The notes under the pieces are model-generated. The model was not told where the DNA came from, did not search any database, and saw only the letters and a list, made by a program, of their open reading frames with translations. 32,030 bases of DNA from an uncultured Pelagibacteraceae bacterium (GTDB lineage: Bacteria > Pseudomonadota > Alphaproteobacteria > Pelagibacterales > Pelagibacteraceae). Below, piece after piece: positions 1 through 9,285 of the stretch (position 1 is its first letter; every line of letters begins with the position of its first letter). Where the stretch lies: assembly GCA_902562875.1 (NCBI GenBank), contig CACEVB010000009.1:1-32030 (forward strand), read 5' to 3'. Both the position numbers and the translations under genes were made by a program.

Positions 1-796
1 TGGCAAAAATTGAAACCATATCATTTGTACTTGTGTCGCTGTCACAGGTAATTGCATTGAACGTTGTTTCCATATTTTTTGTTAATATTTTTTTTAATAT
101 GGAAGAAGGAATGTTCGCGTCTGTAAATAGAAAGCATAAAGTTGTTGCTAAATTTGGTTGTATCATTCCTGCCCCTTTGGCAATTCCATAAATCTTAATC
201 ACAGTGTTTCCTATTTTGCATTCTTCCATAGCCATTTTTGGTCTGGTATCTGTGGTCAAAATACCCATGCCTGCTTTTACCCAAACATATTTGTTTTGAG
301 TATATTTTATTTTATTAATTAAATTTTCAAGGTTATTTTGAATTTTCTTTAGTGGATACTTTTCACCAATTGTACCTGTGCAAGCAAACATTATATCATT
401 TGATTTTATTTTTTCTGGTCTTTCCTCATCAATTTTTTGTTTAGCAGTTAATTTTTCTGAAATGTCATTTGCTAATACTTTCATACTTTCATAACCTGAC
501 TTGCCAGTTAGTGCATTCGCGTTTCTTGTATTTATCAAAAGAGCTCTTACTTTTTTTTGGTTTATATTTAAATTCCACTTAATGTTTTCTGACTTTATCT
601 GGGATTGTGTGTAAACGCTTGCTGAGTTTGCACCATTTCTAAAATAAAACAATACTAAATCGTCTCTTTTAACATTATATAAATTAGCTGAAATAGTAGA
701 AATAGACACTCCATCAATGTGGTCTAAATCTTGATAATCTCTAATTTTAGAGTTTTTGTTTTGAAAATCAAAGAAATTATTAATTTTAGCGTACAT
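1..796 (-). CDS. argJ: Bifunctional ornithine acetyltransferase/N-acetylglutamate synthase ArgJ (C-terminus cut by window edge)
   Basis: ArgJ recycles the acetyl group from N-acetylornithine to glutamate in arginine synthesis. The N-terminal 265 residues are visible; the gene runs off the left edge. Recognisable blocks are NTRNANALTG (about 89-98), TTDTRPKMA (181-189), KGAGMIQPNLATTL (207-220) with the expected self-cleavage point between A217 and T218, and CDSDTSTND (251-259). The new N-terminal Thr218 would be the catalytic nucleophile of the family. Some blocks depart from the usual form: the family generally has NSGNANACTG and VDGDTSTND. The ATG at 794-796 is the first Met of the frame that fits the family start; no clear Shine-Dalgarno precedes it. 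It is divergent from secA across 72 AT-rich bases. argD and argF lie about 11 kb away in the same window. Confidence 0.93.
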   Translation of the reverse strand, partial: MYAKINNFFDFQNKNSKIRDYQDLDHIDGVSISTISANLYNVKRDDLVLFYFRNGANSASVYTQSQIKSENIKWNLNINQKKVRALLINTRNANALTGKSGYESMKVLANDISEKLTAKQKIDEERPEKIKSNDIMFACTGTIGEKYPLKKIQNNLENLINKIKYTQNKYVWVKAGMGILTTDTRPKMAMEECKIGNTVIKIYGIAKGAGMIQPNLATTLCFLFTDANIPSSILKKILTKNMETTFNAITCDSDTSTNDMVSIFA

Positions 797-868
797 GGTA
801 TTTAAAATTAAAACAAAATAATTATATAAGATAGATATTATAAATTAAATATAAATAATACAAAAATA

Positions 869-3391
869 ATGCTTAACCCCCTTAAATTTTTTTCAAGATT
901 CATTAAATCAAGCAATGAAAGAGAAATAGAAAAAATTAGTAAAGTTGTTGATAAAATTAATGAGTTAGAGAAAAAGTTTTCAAACTTTAAAGAACAAGAT
1001 TTTAAAGATCACACCGATATATTGTCAAAAAAAGTTTCAAATGGAGAGAGTTTAGATACTATATTGCCTGTCGCATTCGCAATGGTAAGAGAAGTATCAA
1101 ATAGGTTGAGAAATGAACGACATTTTGATGTACAAATGATAGGTGGTGTAGTTCTTAATGAAAATAAAATTGCAGAGATGAAAACTGGAGAGGGAAAAAC
1201 ACTAACAATAGCTTTAGCTGCATATTTAAATGCTTTAACAAAAAAGGGAGTTCATATTGTAACGGTTAACGATTATTTAGCTAAAAGGGACTCCGAAAAC
1301 ATGGGTAAAATTTACAATTATTTAGGACTTTCATGTGGATATATTAATTCACTTCAAACCGATGAGGAGAGGAAGCATAATTACAATTGTGACATAACAT
1401 ATGCAACTAATAGTGAACTAGGTTTTGATTATCTTAGGGATAATATGAAATTTGATAAGAAATCTATGGTTCAAAGGGGTCACTATTATGCAATTGTGGA
1501 TGAGATAGACTCTTGTTTGATTGATGAGGCTAGAACTCCTTTGGTAATCAGTGGTGAAGGAAACGATAAAACCGATCAGTATATTGCAGTAAATAGACTA
1601 GTAAAATCTTTAAAAGATGGTGATTTTGAAATTGATGAAAAAGAGAAAAATGTTTTGTTGACAAATAAGGGTATTGATAATGTAGAAAAGATATTTTCAA
1701 ATGCAGGTATTTTAAAAAATCAAAATTTTTATGATCCTGAAAATATGTCATTAGTTCATTTTGTTAATCAGGCACTTAGGGCAAATCATTTATTTCAAAA
1801 TGGTAAAGATTATATTGTTAAAGATAATCAAATAATAATTATTGATGAACAAACTGGTAGACAATTACATGGAAGAAGGTTTGGTGATGGTCTTCATCAA
1901 AGCTTGGAGGCTAAAGAAAAATTAGATGTAAAAGCGGAAAACCAGACTTTGGCGTCCATAACTTATCAAAACTACTTTAAATTATATCACAAAATTTGCG
2001 GTTGCACTGGTACAGCTTTAACAGAGGCAGAAGAATTTTATGAGATTTATAAGCTACCTGTTGTGACAATACCAACAAACAAACCAATGATTAGAAAGGA
2101 TTTTAATGACAAAATATTTAGAACACAAAAGGAGAAAGATGAATCAATTATTTCAAAAATTAAAGAGCTTAGTGAATCTGGTCAACCTGTCTTAGTTTTT
2201 ACATCAAGTATAAATAAATCTGAACATTATTCTGAATTATTAAATAAAATTAGTCTAAGTCATTTAGTATTAAATGCAAAAAACCACGAAAGAGAAGCAG
2301 AAATAATTGCTAATGCAGGCAAAAAAAATTCAGTTATTATAACTACGAGTATATCAGGTAGAGGTGTTGATATAAAATTAGGTGGTAAAGATGCGATAGT
2401 TGACAAAAAATTAGAGATTAAAAATATAGGTGGTTTATTTGTAATTGGCACAGAAAGAATGGAGAGTAGAAGGGTGGATAATCAAGCAAGGGGAAGATCT
2501 GGAAGACAAGGCGATGAAGGCTGTTCAATTTTTTATGTTAGTTTAGAGGATGATTTGATGAGGATATTTGGTTCAGAAACTATGAATAGTATGTTAGAAA
2601 AACTTGGACTAAAAGATGGTGAAAGCATAGATCATCCTTGGATAAATAAGGCATTAGAGAGAGCTCAGCAAAAAGTAGAGGCTAGAAACTTTGATATAAG
2701 GAAAACTTTATTAAAATTTGATAATGTTTTAAATGATCAAAGGCAAGTAATATTTAATCAAAGAGATAGTGTGATATCTAGTGAAAAACTGTTGTTTGAA
2801 AAACAATTTTTGGATCAAGTGATAAACGATATTTTTTTAAAAAAAAAATCCAATATATCAGACTCTGAAAACTTTACAAAGAACATACAAATGAGTTTTG
2901 GTAAAGTTTTTGACAAACAAGAAATTAAAAAAATGAATGATTTGTCAGAAATTAAATTAAATAATTTTATAAATAAAGCCTTAAAAACTAATAAAGAAGA
3001 TAGAATTAAAATTTTAGGCGATAAGCAAAATTTTGAACTAGAGAAGAGAATTTTTTTACAAATTTTGGATCAAAATTGGAAAAATCACATACAATATCTT
3101 GAACAATTAAGACAAGTAATTGGATTAAGATCCTATGGTAATAGAGATCCATTAGTTGAATACAAAAAAGAAGCTTTTGATTTATTCGAAAATTTATTAT
3201 CAAAAATTAAAAATGATTATATAAAAATTATAATGAATTTATCGATCTTGAAAAGCGAAAGTGAAAACAATGATAAAAAAATTTCTAATCAGGAGATTAA
3301 TCCAAACATATTAAAAAAAAAGATTGGTAGAAATGAACCTTGTTATTGCGGTTCTAAAAAAAAATATAAACATTGTTGTGGATCATTATAA
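869..3391 (+). CDS. secA: Preprotein translocase ATPase SecA
   Basis: SecA is the ATP-driven motor that pushes unfolded preproteins through SecYEG at the inner membrane. The 840-residue protein is slightly shorter than E. coli SecA (901). Visible are Walker A MKTGEGKT (104-111), the DEID Walker B region followed by SCLIDEARTPLVISG (211-229), the helicase motif block GTERMESRRVDNQARGRSGR, and a C-terminal SEC-C zinc motif with C825, C827, C836 and C837. This zinc tail binds SecB or ribosomes in other bacteria. The start fits the family N-terminus. The 3' end overlaps the convergent accA by 6 nt, leaving no room for a conventional terminator. The coding sequence stays open through a run of ten A at 2839-2848. 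Confidence 0.98.
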   Translation: MLNPLKFFSRFIKSSNEREIEKISKVVDKINELEKKFSNFKEQDFKDHTDILSKKVSNGESLDTILPVAFAMVREVSNRLRNERHFDVQMIGGVVLNENKIAEMKTGEGKTLTIALAAYLNALTKKGVHIVTVNDYLAKRDSENMGKIYNYLGLSCGYINSLQTDEERKHNYNCDITYATNSELGFDYLRDNMKFDKKSMVQRGHYYAIVDEIDSCLIDEARTPLVISGEGNDKTDQYIAVNRLVKSLKDGDFEIDEKEKNVLLTNKGIDNVEKIFSNAGILKNQNFYDPENMSLVHFVNQALRANHLFQNGKDYIVKDNQIIIIDEQTGRQLHGRRFGDGLHQSLEAKEKLDVKAENQTLASITYQNYFKLYHKICGCTGTALTEAEEFYEIYKLPVVTIPTNKPMIRKDFNDKIFRTQKEKDESIISKIKELSESGQPVLVFTSSINKSEHYSELLNKISLSHLVLNAKNHEREAEIIANAGKKNSVIITTSISGRGVDIKLGGKDAIVDKKLEIKNIGGLFVIGTERMESRRVDNQARGRSGRQGDEGCSIFYVSLEDDLMRIFGSETMNSMLEKLGLKDGESIDHPWINKALERAQQKVEARNFDIRKTLLKFDNVLNDQRQVIFNQRDSVISSEKLLFEKQFLDQVINDIFLKKKSNISDSENFTKNIQMSFGKVFDKQEIKKMNDLSEIKLNNFINKALKTNKEDRIKILGDKQNFELEKRIFLQILDQNWKNHIQYLEQLRQVIGLRSYGNRDPLVEYKKEAFDLFENLLSKIKNDYIKIIMNLSILKSESENNDKKISNQEINPNILKKKIGRNEPCYCGSKKKYKHCCGSL

Positions 3392-4486
3392 TAAAAATAC
3401 GAATAATAATAATATTGTAACTAAAGTTAGAAAAATCAATATCTTTCTTATTTTTGAGTTGAAAATTAAACTTTCGATATAGTTTTTTTTACTAATCAAT
3501 CCTATAGTAGTGTCATCTGATTTTAAAAAACTATTATCTCTTCCAATTGATAAAAATTTGTTATTCCTATGACTAATTATTTCTTTTCGACTCATGGCTA
3601 AAAGTTCATCTAAATTTTTTTTTATTGAAATTCTAGCATTATTTACAACTTCTTGTTTATTCCTATGAGCACCTCCTGTTGGTTCTTTAATAATTTCGTC
3701 AATTATTCTCATTTCTAAAAGGTCTTTTGATGTAAGCTTCATAGCCTTAGAAGCTTCCAGAGTTTTTTTTGGATCACGCCATAAAATAGTCGCGCAACCC
3801 TCTGGGGAAATAACTGAATATATTGCATTTTCTAACATTATAATTTTATTAGATGATGCTAATGCAATTGCTCCTCCAGATCCCCCTTCTCCAATTATTA
3901 TTGAAATATTTGGAACTGATATTTTCATGCTACACTCAATTGATCTTGCAATTGCCTCAGCTTGTCCTCTTTCCTCGGCACCAACACCTGGATATGCACC
4001 AGGGGTATCTATAAATGATAAAACCGGGATATTAAATCTATCTGCCAATTGTATTAACCTTATACTTTTTCTATATCCCTCTGGACGCATCATACCAAAA
4101 TTTCTTTCAATTCTACTATCTAAGTCATCACCCTTTTCTTGTCCTAAAACTAAAACCGAAGTGCCCTCAAATTTCCCAAATCCAGATATTAAAGAATTAT
4201 CTTCAGCATAGTTTCGGTCTCCAGCTAAGGGAATAAATTCATCTATTAAATTATCTATGAAATATTTTGATTTTGGGCGCTCTTCATGTCTAGCAACTAG
4301 AGTAGTCTGCCAGGAGTTTAGATTAGAATAAATTGTTTTTAACTTATCATCCAACTCCTTTTCAATTTTCATAATTTTATCAGTATTTACTTGCGATAAT
4401 CCATCTTGAGTATATGGGTCTTTCAATTTTTCTAACTCTATTTCAAGATTTTTTATTTCGGTCTCAAAATTTAAATAATTTTTCAT
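3386..4486 (-). CDS. accA: Acetyl-CoA carboxylase carboxyltransferase subunit alpha, with extra hydrophobic C-terminal tail
   Basis: With AccD (26108-27043 here) AccA forms the carboxyltransferase that moves CO2 from biotin on AccB to acetyl-CoA, making malonyl-CoA. The core is well conserved: GKFEGTSVLVLGQEKGDD (104-121), IERNFGMMRPEGYRK (126-140), SFIDTPGAYPGVGAEERGQA (157-176), IIGEGGSGGAIALA (197-210) and ISPEGCATILWRD (226-238). The family normally ends near residue 318, so this 366-residue protein has about 45 extra residues, ending in a stretch of almost only Ile, Leu, Phe, Val and Thr (349-366) preceded by basic KIRK. That looks like a membrane anchor and would be unusual for this soluble enzyme. 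The stop codon lies next to the secA stop, with a 6-nt tail-to-tail overlap. Confidence 0.96.
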   Translation of the reverse strand: MKNYLNFETEIKNLEIELEKLKDPYTQDGLSQVNTDKIMKIEKELDDKLKTIYSNLNSWQTTLVARHEERPKSKYFIDNLIDEFIPLAGDRNYAEDNSLISGFGKFEGTSVLVLGQEKGDDLDSRIERNFGMMRPEGYRKSIRLIQLADRFNIPVLSFIDTPGAYPGVGAEERGQAEAIARSIECSMKISVPNISIIIGEGGSGGAIALASSNKIIMLENAIYSVISPEGCATILWRDPKKTLEASKAMKLTSKDLLEMRIIDEIIKEPTGGAHRNKQEVVNNARISIKKNLDELLAMSRKEIISHRNNKFLSIGRDNSFLKSDDTTIGLISKKNYIESLIFNSKIRKILIFLTLVTILLLFVFLL

Positions 4487-4498
4487 AAATTAAGGTTT

Positions 4499-4529
4499 AT
4501 TATAACAAAAAAAGGCAATAAAATGACAA
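4499..4529 (-). promoter_or_regulatory. Possible sigma70-type promoter of accA
   Basis: Read on the minus strand, TTGTCA (4524-4529) is followed 19 nt later by TATAAT (4499-4504), a perfect -10 hexamer. The spacer is slightly long. Transcription would start near 4492, only a few bases before the accA ATG at 4486, so the message would be almost leaderless. In this AT-rich sequence chance matches are common. Confidence 0.35.
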
Positions 4530-4562
4530 CTTAAAATCTTATGATCTAGGAAAATTTTTAAA

Positions 4563-6713
4563 ATGACGGAAAATTACATCAAAGTAAATACCTTATCTGT
4601 ATCTGAAACACTTTTAAAATTTATAAATTTAGAGGCAATTGAAGGGACCGGTTTGGATAAAAAAAGATTTTGGGATGGATTTGAAAACTCGGTGTATAAA
4701 CTTGCGTCGATTAACAGAGAATTATTAAAAAAAAGAAGAATTCTGCAACTTGAAATTGATAGATGGCATTTAAAAAATAAAAATAAAGCTTTTAATAAAA
4801 AGTCTTACATAAATTTTTTAAAAAAAATAGGTTATGTAATAAATGAGGGAAAAGACTTTAAAATAAAGACTAAAAATCTTGATTTAGAAATTTCAAAAAT
4901 ACCAGGACCACAGTTAGTGGTCCCGATAAATAATGCAAGGTACACATTAAATGCTGCAAACGCCAGGTATCAATCATTATACGACAGCTTATATGGTACT
5001 GATGTCATACAATCTGAGGAGTCTGCAAGTGAAAGATATGACCCTGAAAGAGGTTTAGAAGTTATAAAATTTTCAAAAAAATTTTTAGATAAACATTTCC
5101 CTTTAAAAAAGGGTAGTTGGGCTACAATTGACAGGATCTATGTTAATAACAAAAACTTAATACTTCAAAAGTATAAAGAATATAAATCTTTGAAGAACCC
5201 AAATAAATTTATAGGTTATAGAGGTGATAAAGAAAAACCCGAAGCTATCATTTTGCGAAACAACAACTTACATGTAGAAATAATTATAAACCCATACGCA
5301 TTTAGCGCAAAAAGTGATCCTGCAGGAATCGCTGATATAATAGTTGAGTCGGCAATTACTACAATTTGCGACCATGAGGATTCTGTGGCTAGTGTAGATG
5401 CAGGTGACAAGGTTGTGGGTTATAGAAATTGGCTTGGATTAATGAAGGGTGATCTTAAAATAAAATTTGAAAAAAAAGGTAAACTATTATTAAGAAAATT
5501 AAATCCTGATAGAAAATTTTTTTTAAAAAATGGTGAGGTGTCTAAATTACATGGTAGAGCACTACTATTAAATAGGAATACAGGACACCTGATGACAAGT
5601 CCTGCAATACTTTTAGAGGATGGTTCAGAAATACCTGAGGGAATATTGGATGCATTTGTTACTTGCCTATGTTCTCTCCATGATCTTAAAAGTAAAAAAA
5701 ATTCAAGATCTGGCTCCATTATGATAGTTAAACCTAAGCAACATGGTCCGGATGAATGTGAATTCACAGACTTAATTTTTGAAAAAGTCGAAAAAGTTTT
5801 AGGAATAGAAAAATATACGATAAAATGTGGAATTATGGATGAAGAAAGAAGAACTACTTTAAATTTAAAAGAATGTATTAGAAAACTAGAAAATAGAGTT
5901 TTTTTTATTAATACAGGATTTTTAGATAGAACAGGAGATGAGATACATACTTCAATGGAGTCTGGACCAATGATTAAAAAGGGGGACATGAAGCAATCAA
6001 CATGGATCAAAGCTTACGAGAATAATAATGTTGATGTTGGTCTAAACTGTGGTTTTAGTGGGATTGCACAAATAGGCAAGGGAATGTATCCCGAGCCAGA
6101 TAATATGTCGAAAATGTTAAAAGAAAAGATAAATCACTTAAATGCTGGCGCTAATTGTGCATGGGTACCATCCCCGACAGCAGCTGCGCTGCACGCCATA
6201 CATTATCATGAAGTAAATATTTTTAATAAGCATCAAGATTTAAAAAAAAGAAAAAAAATTAACAAACTTGACCTGTTTGAAATACCAAATGTTTTAAGGC
6301 CTAATTGGTCGAAAACCGAAATCAGAAATGAAATTGCCAATTGTGCTCAAAGTATTCTAGGATATGTTGTGAGATGGATTGATCAAGGTATTGGATGTTC
6401 AAAGGTTCCAGATATAAATGGTGTTAATTTAATGGAGGACAGAGCTACATTGAGAATTTCATCCCAATTAATTTCAAATTGGCTTTACCATGGAATTTGT
6501 AGTCGAAAACAAGTTTTAGAAATAATGAAAAAAATGGCTAAAGTGGTTGACACGCAAAATAAAAAGGACATTAACTATCAGGATATGTATCCTCAATTTC
6601 ATAAATCAATAGCCTTTAAGACTGCTTGCGAGCTTGTTTTTAACGGAAAAGATCAACCATCTGGTTATACCGAGCCTCTGCTTCATCTTAATAGGCTCAT
6701 AAAGAAAAATTAA
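4563..6713 (+). CDS. glcB: Malate synthase G
   Basis: The enzyme condenses glyoxylate with acetyl-CoA to malate, the second step of the glyoxylate bypass and the route for glycolate-derived carbon. The 716 residues match the long, single-chain G form (E. coli 723). Key residues of the family fall in place: R338 in NRNTGHLMTSP, E427 in GIMDEERRTTLNL, D455 in TGFLDRTGDE, the Cys of GCSKVPD (613), and the catalytic-base Asp at 627 in MEDRATLRISSQ. The gene is divergent from accA and its 3' end is 11 nt from the recR stop. In cultured SAR11 this gene is known to be controlled by a glycine riboswitch, but only 76 bases separate it from accA and I see no glycine aptamer there. Confidence 0.97.
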   Translation: MTENYIKVNTLSVSETLLKFINLEAIEGTGLDKKRFWDGFENSVYKLASINRELLKKRRILQLEIDRWHLKNKNKAFNKKSYINFLKKIGYVINEGKDFKIKTKNLDLEISKIPGPQLVVPINNARYTLNAANARYQSLYDSLYGTDVIQSEESASERYDPERGLEVIKFSKKFLDKHFPLKKGSWATIDRIYVNNKNLILQKYKEYKSLKNPNKFIGYRGDKEKPEAIILRNNNLHVEIIINPYAFSAKSDPAGIADIIVESAITTICDHEDSVASVDAGDKVVGYRNWLGLMKGDLKIKFEKKGKLLLRKLNPDRKFFLKNGEVSKLHGRALLLNRNTGHLMTSPAILLEDGSEIPEGILDAFVTCLCSLHDLKSKKNSRSGSIMIVKPKQHGPDECEFTDLIFEKVEKVLGIEKYTIKCGIMDEERRTTLNLKECIRKLENRVFFINTGFLDRTGDEIHTSMESGPMIKKGDMKQSTWIKAYENNNVDVGLNCGFSGIAQIGKGMYPEPDNMSKMLKEKINHLNAGANCAWVPSPTAAALHAIHYHEVNIFNKHQDLKKRKKINKLDLFEIPNVLRPNWSKTEIRNEIANCAQSILGYVVRWIDQGIGCSKVPDINGVNLMEDRATLRISSQLISNWLYHGICSRKQVLEIMKKMAKVVDTQNKKDINYQDMYPQFHKSIAFKTACELVFNGKDQPSGYTEPLLHLNRLIKKN

Positions 6714-6724
6714 ATATTTAAATA

Positions 6725-7324
6725 TTATAATGATCCTCTATTCTTAAATGCTGATGAAAGAGTACCATCATCAAGACTATCTATTTCTCCTCCTATGGGA
6801 ATTCCTTGAGCAAGTTTAGAAATTTTAATATTTAAATCTTTTAAACAATCTTGAATGTAAAAAGAAGTAGTTTGTCCCTCAATAGTAGCACTAGTAGCAA
6901 TTATAACTTCATCTATATTATTTTTTTTAATTTTGCTTATTAAACTATCAATTAAAAAATGTTGATTTAATTTGTTATTTATATTATTCAAGGTCCCTCC
7001 TAAAATATGGTAATAACCATTGAAAACATTTGAGTTCTCCACTGACCATTGATCTGCTATAGTTTCTACAATACAGATTTTAGAGGTTTTTTTACTACTT
7101 TTTTGGCAATTCAAACACGATGATTTTTCCGATTTTATAGATCCACATTCTTTGCATCTAATAATATTTTTAAAAACATTAGCCATAGAATTAATCGTTG
7201 GTTTAAACAAGTCTTCTTTATGATTAATTAATTTTAAAATTATTCTTCTAGCAGATTTAGGTCCTAATCCTGGTAATTTAGAAATATTTTTAATAAGCTC
7301 ATCTATTTCATTAATACTTTGCAT
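6725..7324 (-). CDS. recR: Recombination mediator protein RecR
   Basis: RecR works with RecF and RecO to load RecA on gapped, SSB-coated DNA. The 199-residue length is typical. It has the N-terminal helix-hairpin-helix (ISKLPGLGPKSARRI, 14-28), a four-cysteine zinc site (C57, C60, C70, C73), and a Toprim region beginning at ICIVE (83-87) and including YHILGG (105-110). It is the last gene of dnaX-ybaB-recR, a linkage conserved across bacteria, and starts 3 nt after the ybaB stop. The Toprim part is somewhat divergent, but the domain order is intact. Confidence 0.96.
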   Translation of the reverse strand: MQSINEIDELIKNISKLPGLGPKSARRIILKLINHKEDLFKPTINSMANVFKNIIRCKECGSIKSEKSSCLNCQKSSKKTSKICIVETIADQWSVENSNVFNGYYHILGGTLNNINNKLNQHFLIDSLISKIKKNNIDEVIIATSATIEGQTTSFYIQDCLKDLNIKISKLAQGIPIGGEIDSLDDGTLSSAFKNRGSL

Positions 7325-7327
7325 AAA

Positions 7328-7645
7328 TTATAAGGGCCATTTAACTCCGGGAATACCTAATCCTCCTGTAACTTTTGATATTTCCTCACTGGTTTTTTCT
7401 TTTATTGCAAACTTAGCATTGTTATGTGCAGCAATAATTAAATCCTGAATTATCTCTTTTTTTTCTTTTAAGATTTCATTTGATAAATAAATTTTGACTA
7501 TTTCTCCATCTCCATTAAGTGTAATTTTTACCTTATCTCCACCCGCAACACCCTCTGCGGTTATATTGGTGATTTTATTTTGACTCTCTTTAATTTTTTT
7601 TTCAAATTCTTTAGCCTTATCGAGTATATTTTTAAAATCAGTCAT
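7328..7645 (-). CDS. ybaB: Nucleoid-associated protein, YbaB/EbfC family
   Basis: YbaB/EbfC proteins are small dimeric DNA-binding proteins encoded between dnaX and recR in most bacteria. The 105-residue protein shows the usual layout: a charged N-terminal helix, a central glycine-rich strand region (GVAGGDKVKITLNGDGEIVK, 32-51), and a C-terminal helix ending in GGLGIPG (93-99). The start overlaps the end of dnaX by 8 nt, which suggests translational coupling. The exact cellular role of this family is not settled. Confidence 0.94.
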   Translation of the reverse strand: MTDFKNILDKAKEFEKKIKESQNKITNITAEGVAGGDKVKITLNGDGEIVKIYLSNEILKEKKEIIQDLIIAAHNNAKFAIKEKTSEEISKVTGGLGIPGVKWPL

Positions 7646-9275
7646 TTTCTTTTTTTTCTAAATCCATTATTTGAATATCATCAAAAAATGTCTTGATTTT
7701 CTCAAATTCTTTACTTTCTTTAAAATCATTTTTATTTGACTGTTTAAATTTATTTTTTATCTCTTTTAAGGTAAATTGACCTTTTTCTTTAGACAAAGAT
7801 ATAATCCATCTTTCATTTGTCCATTCAAATAATTTTGCAGATAAGTTTTTTATGAAATCTTTTTTTAAATTTTCATTAAAGGAAATTTCAATAAAATTTT
7901 TTTGAAATGATACAAGATTTACATTTGTTTCTAACTCATATTTAAGATTATATTCTTTATTTTTTGAACATGTAATAACCAAATCTTGAAATGATTTAAT
8001 ATTATTTAAACTATTTTCTTGATTTTTTTCAAATTCTTCCTCATCTTTTTGAGTAGTATATTTTAATTGATCAATAATGTTAGTGGGTTTTTGAGAACTT
8101 ATATGGTTAAAATTTGATTTATTTTCACTTTCTTTATTTTCATTTTCTGTTCTATTAAGTTTATCATCTTGGAATTCATTTAGATGCATAAGTCTGTGCA
8201 AAAACATTTCAGTTGAGATATCTTGGTTTGAAACTATTTTAAGCTCATCTAAAGTATTTATAGTAAACTGCCAGTAAACAAGTATGGTTTGAACATCTAA
8301 ACTTTTGTTTAAATTTTTTAGAAGCTCATATTCAGAATTGTTTAAATTAAAATTTTTTCCCTCTAAGTTTATTGAGGATATATTCTTCAAGTAATATAAA
8401 ATTTCTAAAAAATCATTTAAAAAAATTCCTGGTTCTATACCTTTGCTGTTAATTAATTTATAAACATTTAATGCTTCTTCGACCTGACCTTTGGATATAT
8501 GCTCTATTAATTTAATTATCTGAGATTTATCAAAATGACCAAATATATTCTGTGCAGTTTTCAAATCTAAACTTTTTTCATTCGACGAGGATAACATTGC
8601 CCTATCAAGAAGAGACAGCGCGTCTCTAACACTACCTTCAGAGCATTTACATATTAATTTGACTGCATCATCATCTATTTTTCCATTTTCTTTCTTTATG
8701 ATTTCTTTTAAGTAATCAAATAAAATTTCCGATTTTACTCTTGATAAGTCAAATCTTGAACATCTTGATAACATCGTGACTAAAATTTTTTTAATTTCAG
8801 TTGTACAAAATATGAATTTTACATAACTTGGAGGTTCCTCTAATATTTTTAGCAAAGATTGCGCTCCTGCTTTTGACATAGCCTGAATTTCGTCTAAAAT
8901 TAAAATTTTATATTTTGAACTTGTTGGAGGATATCTGCAAAACTCTATTAGATCTCTAACTGAGTCGATTCCTGTTGCTGTTGCACAATCTTGCTCAATA
9001 ACATCAAGATGATTTGAATTAGATATTCCATCGCAATTCTCACACAAATCCTCTTCACATAATTTTTCAATTCCATTTTTACAATTTAAACTTTTTGCGA
9101 TTATTCTAGCGATTGAAGTTTTTCCTACCCCTCTTATGCCGTGAAATAAGAATGCGTTAGGTGTTTTATCTAATTTTATTGAATTAAAAATAGTTTTTGC
9201 AATGACTTCTTGACCTATTAGATCTTGAAGTTTACTTGGTCTATATTTTAAAGCTAATACTTTTGAATTTTTCAT
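7638..9275 (-). CDS. dnaX: DNA polymerase III subunit gamma/tau
   Basis: DnaX is the AAA+ ATPase core of the clamp loader. With the start at 9275 (MKNSKVLALKYRPSKL) it has 545 residues. An upstream in-frame ATG at 9296 would add seven residues, but that codon lies inside the SRP RNA gene, so I reject it. Seen are YRPSKLQDLIGQE (11-23), Walker A GIRGVGKT (46-53), a zinc module (cysteines at about 65, 73, 78 and 81), Walker B ILDEIQ (126-131), and the sensor/arginine-finger segment TMLSRCSRFDL. The C-terminal third is Asn/Lys/Glu-rich with a low-complexity linker, as in tau. The gene lies just downstream of ffs and upstream of ybaB and recR. Confidence 0.96.
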   Translation of the reverse strand: MKNSKVLALKYRPSKLQDLIGQEVIAKTIFNSIKLDKTPNAFLFHGIRGVGKTSIARIIAKSLNCKNGIEKLCEEDLCENCDGISNSNHLDVIEQDCATATGIDSVRDLIEFCRYPPTSSKYKILILDEIQAMSKAGAQSLLKILEEPPSYVKFIFCTTEIKKILVTMLSRCSRFDLSRVKSEILFDYLKEIIKKENGKIDDDAVKLICKCSEGSVRDALSLLDRAMLSSSNEKSLDLKTAQNIFGHFDKSQIIKLIEHISKGQVEEALNVYKLINSKGIEPGIFLNDFLEILYYLKNISSINLEGKNFNLNNSEYELLKNLNKSLDVQTILVYWQFTINTLDELKIVSNQDISTEMFLHRLMHLNEFQDDKLNRTENENKESENKSNFNHISSQKPTNIIDQLKYTTQKDEEEFEKNQENSLNNIKSFQDLVITCSKNKEYNLKYELETNVNLVSFQKNFIEISFNENLKKDFIKNLSAKLFEWTNERWIISLSKEKGQFTLKEIKNKFKQSNKNDFKESKEFEKIKTFFDDIQIMDLEKKEND

Positions 9276-9285
9276 AAATATTACA

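Noticed and set aside
5420..6010. 196-codon open frame on the minus strand inside glcB
   Set aside because: It mirrors strongly conserved malate synthase sequence on the plus strand, has no family features, and looks like an antisense shadow.
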